This document shows positions 32,302 through 39,765 of a DNA stretch of 61,266 nucleotides, piece by piece. Below the pieces are notes generated by a model, which did no database searches, had not been told where the DNA came from, and saw only the letters and a list, made by a program, of their open reading frames with translations. Source of the stretch: Thermoleophilia bacterium (GTDB taxonomy: Bacteria > Actinomycetota > Thermoleophilia > Miltoncostaeales > Miltoncostaeaceae); contig JADGPG010000041.1 of NCBI GenBank assembly GCA_017882545.1, positions 1 through 61,266 on the forward strand, in the 5' to 3' direction. A program made the position numbers and the translations under genes. Position 1 is the stretch's first letter. Every line of letters starts with the position of its first letter.

Positions 32302-33747
32302 ATGCGCACCGTCATCACGCCTTCGACCATCGATCGGTTTCGGACGATCGTCGGCAGCGAGCGCGTTCTGGCCGAGACGCTCGAGCGACTCGTCTACGCC
32401 AAGGACGCCTCGATGAACCAGGGCGAATGCGGCGTGGCCGTCCTGTGCGAGACGACAGCAGAGGTCGCCGCCTGCATGCGCGTCGCCGCCGACCTCGGAC
32501 TGCCCGTCGTGCCACGAGGGTCCGGCACCAGCCTGGCGGGGTCGGCGATCCCGCTTGACGGTTCGGTCGTCATCTCTGTCGCCCGCATGGGGCGTGTGTT
32601 GTCGGTCGATGCGGACACGCCCTGCGCCTGGGTCGAACCGGGCGTGCTCAATCTCGATCTCACCGCGGCGGTTGACCACCTGGGCCTCCATTACGCGCCG
32701 GACCCGTCGAGTCAAGCGGCCTGCTCGATCGGCGGCAACGTGGGGACCAACGCAGGCGGCCCGCACTGCCTGGCCTCCGGCGTCACCTCCCAGCACATCC
32801 TCGGCATGGAGGTCGTTCTGCCCGACGGCCAGGTGCTGACCATCGGTGGGCCGGCTCCGGATCCGCCCGGGCTCGACCTCCGCGGGTTTCTCGTGGGTGC
32901 CGAGGGGACCCTCGGGATCGTCACCAAGGTCTGCGTGCGCCTGACCCGGAACCCCCCGGTGGTCCGGACGCTCCTGGTCGATTTCACCTCACTGACGGCG
33001 GCCGGCGCCGCGGTCCGGGACATCATCGCCAAGGGCGTGATCCCGGCCGCGATGGAGATGATGGATCGCACCATGACGCGCGCCGTCGAGGCGTTCGTCC
33101 ACGCAGGGCTGCCGCTCGACGCCGCCGCCGTGCTGCTGGTCGAGGTCGACGGCACGGCGGCCCAGGTGGCGTCCGATGCAGATGTGGTCGAGGCCATCTG
33201 CCGAGAGTCGGGTGCCAGCAACATCCGCGTGGCCGTCGACGAGGCGGAGCGCGCCCTGTTCTGGAAGGCCCGCAAGAACGCGTTCGGTGCGTGCGCGAGA
33301 ATCGCGCCGAACTACTACCTGCACGATTGTGTGGTGCCGCGGACGCGCCTGGTCGAGGTGCTCGCGGCGATCGAGGAGATCGCCTCCCGCAACGAGCTGG
33401 TGATCATGAACGTGTTCCACGCCGGCGACGGCAACCTTCATCCACTCATCTCGTTCGACCGCCGCGACGATGCCCAGGTCACGCGCGTCCTGCGGGCCGG
33501 TCACGAGATCATCGAGGTGTGCATGCGGGTCGGCGGCACGCTGTCCGGTGAGCATGGCATCGGTATGGAAAAGCGTGATTTCATGCCGATGCAGTTCGGG
33601 GTCGCGGATCTCGACGCCCAGGCGCGGAGTCGCGAGGCGTTCGATCCAGAGGGGCGCATGAATCCGCGCAAGGTGCTGCCGTCGGGCAGCAAGTGCGGCG
33701 ACCTGATCTTCTCGCCCGACGATCTGCCCGAGGGCACGTGGATCTAG
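32302..33747 (+). CDS. glcD: glycolate oxidase subunit GlcD
   Basis: A 481-residue FAD-linked oxidase, the catalytic subunit of the membrane-associated glycolate dehydrogenase that feeds electrons to the quinone pool. The FAD-binding PCMH domain shows LPVVPRGSGTSLAGSAIPL, SIGGNVGTNAGGPHCL and LVGAEGTLGIVTKVCVRLT. The C-terminal domain has NVFHAGDGNLHPLISFD and GGTLSGEHGIGMEKRDFM, which carry the His residues for substrate and metal. ATG 32302 was selected from a much longer open frame because the family starts here. First gene of glcDEF. Confidence 0.92.
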   Translation: MRTVITPSTIDRFRTIVGSERVLAETLERLVYAKDASMNQGECGVAVLCETTAEVAACMRVAADLGLPVVPRGSGTSLAGSAIPLDGSVVISVARMGRVLSVDADTPCAWVEPGVLNLDLTAAVDHLGLHYAPDPSSQAACSIGGNVGTNAGGPHCLASGVTSQHILGMEVVLPDGQVLTIGGPAPDPPGLDLRGFLVGAEGTLGIVTKVCVRLTRNPPVVRTLLVDFTSLTAAGAAVRDIIAKGVIPAAMEMMDRTMTRAVEAFVHAGLPLDAAAVLLVEVDGTAAQVASDADVVEAICRESGASNIRVAVDEAERALFWKARKNAFGACARIAPNYYLHDCVVPRTRLVEVLAAIEEIASRNELVIMNVFHAGDGNLHPLISFDRRDDAQVTRVLRAGHEIIEVCMRVGGTLSGEHGIGMEKRDFMPMQFGVADLDAQARSREAFDPEGRMNPRKVLPSGSKCGDLIFSPDDLPEGTWI

Positions 33748-34802
33748 ATCCCGGTACGCACGTCGACCGCGTCGAGCTCTGCCGTGTCCTGCGCGCGGCG
33801 AGCATTGCCGGGCGCCACGTCCGGATCGCAGGCGGGGGCAGCGGCGGGCATCGCGGACGCCGGAGCCACGGGCACGCCGACATCGTAAGCACGCTCGGGC
33901 TCGATCGCACCATCAGCCACGAGCCGGCCGATCTGGTCGCCACGGTCGAGGCCGGGGTCCCGGTTGCGCGACTCCAGGACGAACTCGCGGCCCACGGCCA
34001 GACCTGGATCCATGCGCCGTCGATCCCCGGGTCGACGGTCGGAGGACTGCTGTCGCGGGCGGCCAGCGGACACCGGCGCCTCCGGTACGGCGCGCTGCGC
34101 GACTCGGTCCTGCAGATCGTCGTGGTGACCGGCGACGGACGCCTGGTGTCCGCCGGCGGCAAGACCGTCAAGGGCGTCGCCGGCTACGACATCCCCCGGC
34201 TAGTCGTCGGGTCGAACGGCGCCCTCGGGGTCATCGTCGAGGTGACCCTCAAACTCTGGCCGATGCCACGGACCTCGGCATGGTTCACGGCGCGCGGCGG
34301 GACCGCCGAACTGGCCGACCTCGGGGAAGCGGTGCGCCGTTCGATCCACCAGCCGGCTTCGATCCTGCTCGGCCCCGATCGCCTCGATGTGGAGTTGATC
34401 GGACCGGACGCGGACCTCCTGGCGCCCGCCGGCATGACCCCGGACCAGGCCCCTCCGGTGTTCGGCGCGGCCGGTCTGCTCGAGATCGGGGTGCCGGCGG
34501 CGGCGCTGCCGGATCTCGCGGTCCGCCTCGCGCGTCGGGAGTACGCCTTTCAGGCGCAGCTCGGCGTCGGCACCTGCCTGGCGGCGATCGACGACCGCAG
34601 CCAACGGGACGAGATCCGCGCGATGGCGATCACCGCGGGCGGCCATGCCGTCGTTGTCGACGGGCCTGACGACCTGCGCGATGACCCGTGGGGACCCCCG
34701 CCAGCCGGCATGGAGATCATGTGTCGACTCAAGGCCGCGTTCGACCCTGCGGGGATCCTGAACCGCGGCCAGTTCATCGGCGACCCGGTGGGAACACGAT
34801 GA
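33738..34802 (+). CDS. glcE: glycolate oxidase subunit GlcE
   Basis: A 354-residue FAD-binding partner of GlcD. The PCMH fold is visible in RHVRIAGGGSGGHRG, TWIHAPSIPGSTVGGLLSRA, GRLVSAGGKTVKGVAGYDIP and LVVGSNGALGVIVEVTLKLW. The start is GTG 33738, which overlaps the end of glcD by 10 bases. The C-terminus (RLKAAFDPAGILNRGQF) is characteristic of GlcE. Its stop overlaps the glcF start (ATGA), so D, E and F are translationally coupled. Confidence 0.9.
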   Translation: MDLDPGTHVDRVELCRVLRAASIAGRHVRIAGGGSGGHRGRRSHGHADIVSTLGLDRTISHEPADLVATVEAGVPVARLQDELAAHGQTWIHAPSIPGSTVGGLLSRAASGHRRLRYGALRDSVLQIVVVTGDGRLVSAGGKTVKGVAGYDIPRLVVGSNGALGVIVEVTLKLWPMPRTSAWFTARGGTAELADLGEAVRRSIHQPASILLGPDRLDVELIGPDADLLAPAGMTPDQAPPVFGAAGLLEIGVPAAALPDLAVRLARREYAFQAQLGVGTCLAAIDDRSQRDEIRAMAITAGGHAVVVDGPDDLRDDPWGPPPAGMEIMCRLKAAFDPAGILNRGQFIGDPVGTR

Positions 34803-36031
34803 GTGACGACGAGCTGCGCCCGCCGCCGATCCGCCCCGCGAACTGGGTGCCCGGCACCGAGGCGCCCACCGACGAAGACATCGTCTCGTGCGTGTCGTGC
34901 GGGCTGTGCCTGCCCCATTGCCCGACATTCCGGCTGACGGGCCGAGAGACCGCCTCACCCCGCGGGCGGATCGCCGCGATGCGGGCCGTGGCCGAAGGCC
35001 AGGCCACGGTCGACGCCACCTTCCGAACGATGATGGACGAGTGCCTCGCGTGCCGGGCCTGTGAGACCGCCTGTCCGAGCGGAGTCCCCTTCGGCCGCAT
35101 GATCGAGGCGGCGCGCGCCCAGGTGGAAGCGACCCGACCCGCCGCCCAGCGCGGACCGCGCGCCGTTGGACTGCGCATCGTGCTCCCGCGCCCGTGGGCG
35201 ATCTACGCCGCCGCGGCCGCCCTCGGGATCGCCCAGGCCCTGCGACTCGACCGGCTTGCCCCCGCATCACTGCGGGCGACGACCCCGCGTGTGTCGCTGG
35301 GCCGGCTGGTGCGCCCGCTCCCGCGCGCGATGGGCACCGGCCCCACCGCGTCCCTGCTGTGCGGCTGTGTGATGGACGTCGCCTTCCGTGACGTCCAGCG
35401 CGACACGATGCATGCCGTGGCCGGTGCGGGCTACCGCGCCGTACGCGGGCGTTCGGGGGGCTGCTGCGGTGCCCTTGCGATGCATTACGGCCATCCCGAC
35501 GCGGCGCGGCGCATGGCCCGCCAGCGGATTGCCGAATTCGAGACTGCCGACGTTGTCGTGGTGAACTCGGCGGGGTGCAGCAACCACATGAAGGACTGGG
35601 GCCACCTGCTCGCCGACGATCCCGAGTGGGCGGCGCGCGCGGAGGCCGTGGCTGTGCGGGTGCGCGATCTGCTGGAGATCGAGGTGACCCCGCGCGCACG
35701 CGACCTCGGACCGGTCGCGTGCCACGACGCCTGCCACCACGTCAACGGGCAGGCGCTTGGCCCGGACCTGCGCAGGGTCGTCCGCGCGGCCGGGGGAACA
35801 CCCGTCGAAGTTCCCGGTGGCGGACGCTGCTGCGGGGCCGCCGGCCTGTACTCCGTGTTCGAGCCCGAGCTGTCGGCCGAACTCCGTCGCCAGAAGGCCG
35901 AGGCCATCGTCGCGACCGGTGCCCCGGTGGTCGCGGTGGCCAATCCGGGCTGCGCGATTCAGATTGCCGCGGGGCTGCGGGAACTCGACGCGAAGATCCG
36001 CGTCATCCACCCCGCCCAGATGATCCGCTAA
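34799..36031 (+). CDS. glcF: glycolate oxidase iron-sulfur subunit GlcF
   Basis: A 410-residue protein with two 4Fe-4S ferredoxin motifs (CVSCGLCLPHCP and CLACRACETACP) and two CCG domains (GGCCGALAMHYGHP and GGRCCGAAGLYSVF, each with upstream Cys in CGCVMD and CHDACHH). This is the standard GlcF/LutA-type electron carrier that passes electrons from GlcDE to menaquinone. A hydrophobic patch (WAIYAAAAALGIAQAL) may help membrane contact. ATG 34799 overlaps the glcE stop. It is convergent with the next small gene, and the two stops overlap. Confidence 0.92.
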   Translation: MSDDELRPPPIRPANWVPGTEAPTDEDIVSCVSCGLCLPHCPTFRLTGRETASPRGRIAAMRAVAEGQATVDATFRTMMDECLACRACETACPSGVPFGRMIEAARAQVEATRPAAQRGPRAVGLRIVLPRPWAIYAAAAALGIAQALRLDRLAPASLRATTPRVSLGRLVRPLPRAMGTGPTASLLCGCVMDVAFRDVQRDTMHAVAGAGYRAVRGRSGGCCGALAMHYGHPDAARRMARQRIAEFETADVVVVNSAGCSNHMKDWGHLLADDPEWAARAEAVAVRVRDLLEIEVTPRARDLGPVACHDACHHVNGQALGPDLRRVVRAAGGTPVEVPGGGRCCGAAGLYSVFEPELSAELRRQKAEAIVATGAPVVAVANPGCAIQIAAGLRELDAKIRVIHPAQMIR

Positions 36032-36279
36032 CCGCGCGCCGGGTCGCGGGTTCGCGCCGCGCGCGCCGCCGCCAACTGATCGGAGACGACGTCGGCCATC
36101 TGCGCGCGGTCGACCGCCTTGCGCAGCCGCAGGCGGGCCCGGTCCAGGCGGGCCTGCCCGTCGTCGTCGAGGTCACCTGCTGCGTCGAGCTCGGCAAGCG
36201 CATCGACCGTGCGTGCGAGGTGCCGGACGCGATTCCAGAGCGCGTCGGCGACTGCTTCGGATCCGTTGGACTCGGACAT
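36028..36279 (-). CDS. small helical protein, unknown
   Basis: An 83-residue, charged, all-helical protein (LWNRVRHLARTVDALAELDA, then DGQARLDRARLRLRKAVDRA) with coiled-coil potential and no Cys or membrane segment. The ATG at 36279 gives an acidic N-terminus. I do not recognise a family. It is transcribed with, or just after, the helicase gene 43 bases upstream on the same strand; the gap contains a short AT-rich stretch that could be its promoter. Confidence 0.6.
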   Translation of the reverse strand: MSESNGSEAVADALWNRVRHLARTVDALAELDAAGDLDDDGQARLDRARLRLRKAVDRAQMADVVSDQLAAARAARTRDPARG

Positions 36280-36322
36280 TGACCCAAATATAGGACGGTC
36301 CGCACGCGATGTGGGTGGGACG

Positions 36323-38803
36323 TCAGCCCTCGGAGGATGGCGGCGCGGCATCGCCGCCCGTTCCCGCGCCGGCACGAGGGGCGCGGCGGCGGCGGCGACG
36401 GCGACGACGTGCTGCCGGCGCGGCCGTGCTCTCGGCGGCGGGTCCTGCGGGTGCGGATCCGTTCCCGGACGCCTCGGCAGCGGCCGGGGCGCCGTCGGCG
36501 GCCGGGGCGTGCAGGCGGCGGCGGCGGCGGCGACGCGGCTTGGCCGCCTCATCCGCCGCACCCTCGCGACGGCGCTGGCCGTCACCGAGCCCGATATCTT
36601 CGGCGGTGGGCAGGCGCGGGAACCGCGTACGCAGCGCGTTCCACCCGCGCCGGGTCAGCAGTGCCTTCGGCTGGGTGGCGCCCACCGCAGCGCGCAGCGC
36701 ACGCCGCGCGTCGGCGGTCGTGAAGTCGATCGAGTCGAGCAGACCCCGCAGGTGGGCCCAGCCGCCGGCCGCGGCTGCCGCGCGGGCGGCCAGGCGGACG
36801 TGCTCGGGACGCGTCGGCACGTCCCCGGGACCGAGGACGACGGTCAAGCGGGCGATCTGTCCGAGGCGCAGCGCCGCGATCGCCGCGTCGCCCGGCGGGA
36901 TCGGGTCCGGCGGGGGTCCGCCGGCGGCCCGCAGCCATCCGGCGATCAGGTTGACCTCCCCGCCCGCGGAGATCAGGTGACGCGCCTCCCAGCCAGCGAT
37001 CCGCGCAGCCTCCTGATTGCGACCGGGACGATGGGCCTCAGCGAGACCGCGCGAGACGTCCCACGCCCATGCCGGCGCCCAGGCGGACGCCTCGTCGAGG
37101 GCCGACCAGCGGCGGCGGCGGTCACCGGAGCGCCCGAGCTGCTCGAGCGCGGTCAGCCGGTCCCACTTCTCCGCGTGGTCGGCGTGATACCAGAGTGCCC
37201 GGAGCCGCTCGCGGGCAGTCATTCGCAGGTTGTCGAGCACCTTGCGCGGCGCGTCGTCGGTGAGCCACATCCGCAGGTCCGGCTGCACCACCAGCGCCAT
37301 CGCCCACTCGCGCCACATCGGCTGGTCGGCACCGTCCCGGGCGTTGCGCGCCAGGACTCCGGTCAGACCCCACCAGGCAAGCGCCCCCTCCGGCGGGATC
37401 CCCGCCGCGACCCGTTCGGCCACCTCGACGCAGGTCGCATCGACCAGCGCGGCCTCGATCCACTCCTCGATGAGGATGCCATGCAGCTTGGTGGTGTTCG
37501 CTTCGCGCCAGCCACCGTCACGGAAGCCCGCCGCGATCTGCGTCGGATCCGCCCCGGGATTGACCAGCTCGGACACGTGGTCGGTCTGCGCGGCGAGCAG
37601 TCGGGCGGCCTGGGCCAGCTTGCCGCGCTCGTCTCCGGCGTCCGGTGGACCGGCGACGCGGCCGAGCGGCTTGTACCAGCCGACCCCGAAGACGTCGTGG
37701 CTCGTCTTGACGCCCATCAGGTCGCCCTTTGGCAGAAACTCGACCGACACCGCTTCCTTGTCGGGCGCCGGCCGCATGACCCGTCCGAGTCGCTGCACGA
37801 ATACCCGTTCGGAGGTCGTCGGCGCCAGGTGCATCACCACCGACGCGCGGGTCTCGTCCCAGCCTTCGGTGAGCAGATCGGCGTTGCACAGGACATCGAT
37901 GTACCCGGCGCCGAATTTCTTCAGGATCATCTGGAGCTCGCGGGCGGGCGTCTGCCCCGAGACGGCAGCCGCCTTGACGCCGCGGCTGGTGAGCTCGTCG
38001 GCCAGATTGTGTGCCTGGGCGACAGTCGCGGTATAGGCGACGCCGGCCAGCCCCAGCGATTGGAAATGCTCGGTCCACACCTCGGCGCAAGCGTGGTGCC
38101 AGAGGGCCCGGTCGAGGGCGCGCCCGAGGCTGCCCTGGTCGAAGTCCCCGCGCACCCGCGCGACGTCCGACAGATCGACCGCGCGTTCCACGCGCAAGGA
38201 CCGCAACGGACACAAGATGCCGCGCTCGATCGCGGAGGCCCGGTCGAGGGTGGTGGCGACCGGTCCGAAGATCTGCTCGACGTGGCCGGTCGTCGTCGCA
38301 CCCGTGGCGGTGAAACCGACGATCACCGCGGTCGAGGCGCGGTCAAGCATAAGGCGCGTCTGCGCACCGAGCGCGGTATGCGCCTCGTCGCAGACCAGCA
38401 GGGTCAGGTCGTCCCAATTGATCCGATCGGCATGGCGCAGCGCCGCCTGGTAGGTGCAGATCGCGACGCCGGGCTCGCCGATCGCGTCGGGCCCCTCCTC
38501 GTGCACATTGACCGACGGGAAGTGACGGGCAAATCCGTCGACGGTCTGCTCGGCGAGGTTGCGGCGCGGCACGAGCACGCAGGCTGAACCTCCGAGCGCG
38601 GCCACCAGCGCGCAAAACATGACGGTCTTGCCGGAACCGGTCGGCGCATCGACCCAGGTCCGGCGGACACCGTGGGCCAAGCGCGACGCCAGATCGTCGA
38701 GCGCCTCGATCTGGTGGGGGCGCAGGCTGACGTCCGGCCAGACTCCGGCGGGATCCTCAAGGGCCGCACCGAGGGCGTCTGCGGGCGATAGCGCGGTGCT
38801 CAT
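36323..38803 (-). CDS. SF2 DEAH-box helicase with Arg-rich tail
   Basis: An 826-residue superfamily 2 helicase-like ATPase. Motif I is APTGSGKTVMFCAL, motif Ia VPRRNLAEQ, motif II VCDEAHTAL (DEAH), motif III GFTATG, motif V LLTEGWDETRASVVMHL and motif VI VFVQRLGRVMRP. This is the RecQ/UvrB/type-I-restriction (DEAD_2-like) group acting on DNA or RNA. The middle 300 residues are alpha-helical and unfamiliar. The last 100 residues alternate Arg-rich blocks (KPRRRRRRRLHAP, AARRRRRRRRRAPRAG) with Ala/Pro linkers, suggesting nucleic-acid binding. ATG 38803 is preferred; ATG 38833 is also in frame. No restriction or phage-defence partner is adjacent. Confidence 0.82.
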   Translation of the reverse strand: MSTALSPADALGAALEDPAGVWPDVSLRPHQIEALDDLASRLAHGVRRTWVDAPTGSGKTVMFCALVAALGGSACVLVPRRNLAEQTVDGFARHFPSVNVHEEGPDAIGEPGVAICTYQAALRHADRINWDDLTLLVCDEAHTALGAQTRLMLDRASTAVIVGFTATGATTTGHVEQIFGPVATTLDRASAIERGILCPLRSLRVERAVDLSDVARVRGDFDQGSLGRALDRALWHHACAEVWTEHFQSLGLAGVAYTATVAQAHNLADELTSRGVKAAAVSGQTPARELQMILKKFGAGYIDVLCNADLLTEGWDETRASVVMHLAPTTSERVFVQRLGRVMRPAPDKEAVSVEFLPKGDLMGVKTSHDVFGVGWYKPLGRVAGPPDAGDERGKLAQAARLLAAQTDHVSELVNPGADPTQIAAGFRDGGWREANTTKLHGILIEEWIEAALVDATCVEVAERVAAGIPPEGALAWWGLTGVLARNARDGADQPMWREWAMALVVQPDLRMWLTDDAPRKVLDNLRMTARERLRALWYHADHAEKWDRLTALEQLGRSGDRRRRWSALDEASAWAPAWAWDVSRGLAEAHRPGRNQEAARIAGWEARHLISAGGEVNLIAGWLRAAGGPPPDPIPPGDAAIAALRLGQIARLTVVLGPGDVPTRPEHVRLAARAAAAAGGWAHLRGLLDSIDFTTADARRALRAAVGATQPKALLTRRGWNALRTRFPRLPTAEDIGLGDGQRRREGAADEAAKPRRRRRRRLHAPAADGAPAAAEASGNGSAPAGPAAESTAAPAARRRRRRRRRAPRAGAGTGGDAAPPSSEG

Positions 38804-38986
38804 GTGTTCTGTGGGACGCAGGCTGACTGGCATCCAGAGTCAGGGCTTGCCGCCGTTTGCACGCGCGGCGAAGCGATGTGACCAAGCGAGGAGAGGGAGC
38901 AGGCCTCCGGTTGCGTAACACCGGGCGCTCAGGTCAGTTCAGCACGGAGCGACCGCGTTACTTCTGCAACCGCGCGCACAGTACCA

Positions 38987-39080
38987 CGAATTCCGGGTGC
39001 GCATCGGGGACGCCGCCTGCAGACGATCACCACGTCCGGCGTCGGTACCATCACCTGTGATGCTGGCACCCCGGAATTCG
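38987..39080. repeat. long inverted repeat around a central palindrome
   Basis: CGAATTCCGGGTGC (38987-39000) and GCACCCCGGAATTCG (39066-39080) are inverted copies with one extra base, flanking a second, perfect palindrome CATCACCTGTGATG (39049-39062). The whole lies in the divergent promoter region between the helicase and LytR_C genes; the right arm ends 5 bases before the ATG at 39086. Confidence 0.55.
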
Positions 39081-39085
39081 CTGCG

Positions 39086-39760
39086 ATGAAGATGCCCCGA
39101 CCGTCGTGGCGCCCGACGACGGGCCAACTGACGACGGCGGCGGTCGCCGTGGTGTTCCTGCTGATCGGATTCTGGATCGGCTGGCAGCACCGGTCGTCGA
39201 CCAACCCCCAGACGATCACCCCCACCGTGCCGCGCAACATGCGCACCAAGGCGCTCGTCATCATCCCGGCCACCAGCTCGACGACCACGGGGACCTCGTC
39301 ATCGGTCACGACAACCACGACCGCTCCGACCCCGGCGCCGCTCATACCGCGATCGCAGGTGACCGTCGCGGTCCTCAACGCGGGTGGCAGGGCGGGTGCG
39401 GCCGTGCAGGTGGCGGTGACGCTCGTCCGTCGCGGCTACCCGACCCCGTACACGGGCAACGTCACGCTGCCGCCGGACCTCGTGCCCACCGGGACGACGG
39501 CCGCTCCCGCGGCCCCGACGACATCCACCGCACGCACTCGGTCGGTTTCCGCGCCGCACGCAGCGAGCACCGCGACACGGACCGGCGCCGCGGCGCCTGC
39601 CGCGCTGCCGGAGATCGTCTACTTCCGGACCGGCGGGCGCGCCCTCGCCAACCGCCTCGCCAGCGACCTCGGCGTCACCGGCACTGCGCCCATGCCGTCG
39701 TCGGGGGTCATCCAGGCCGCCGCGCCCACGGCGCAACTCGTGGTCGTCGTCGGGACCTGA
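39086..39760 (+). CDS. membrane-anchored LytR C-terminal-domain protein
   Basis: A 224-residue protein: a short cytoplasmic start, one membrane helix (LTTAAVAVVFLLIGFWIGWQ), a Thr-rich extracytoplasmic linker, then a LytR_C-like domain (RSQVTVAVLNAGGRAGAAVQ, VAVTLVRRGYPTP, and EIVYFRTGGRALANRLASDL). The domain is interrupted by an Ala/Thr-rich insert of about 45 residues. In LytR-CpsA-Psr proteins this domain follows the catalytic part, which is absent here, so a cell-wall structural or binding role is inferred. It ends 5 bases before the next gene, suggesting an operon. Confidence 0.78.
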   Translation: MKMPRPSWRPTTGQLTTAAVAVVFLLIGFWIGWQHRSSTNPQTITPTVPRNMRTKALVIIPATSSTTTGTSSSVTTTTTAPTPAPLIPRSQVTVAVLNAGGRAGAAVQVAVTLVRRGYPTPYTGNVTLPPDLVPTGTTAAPAAPTTSTARTRSVSAPHAASTATRTGAAAPAALPEIVYFRTGGRALANRLASDLGVTGTAPMPSSGVIQAAAPTAQLVVVVGT

Positions 39761-39765
39761 TCGCC

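Noticed and set aside
36119-38587. 822-codon plus-strand frame antisense to the helicase
   Set aside because: The helicase has all SF2 motifs; the antisense frame has none.
36323-38803. Helicase as part of a phage-defence island
   Set aside because: No nuclease, methylase, Cas or toxin gene is adjacent.
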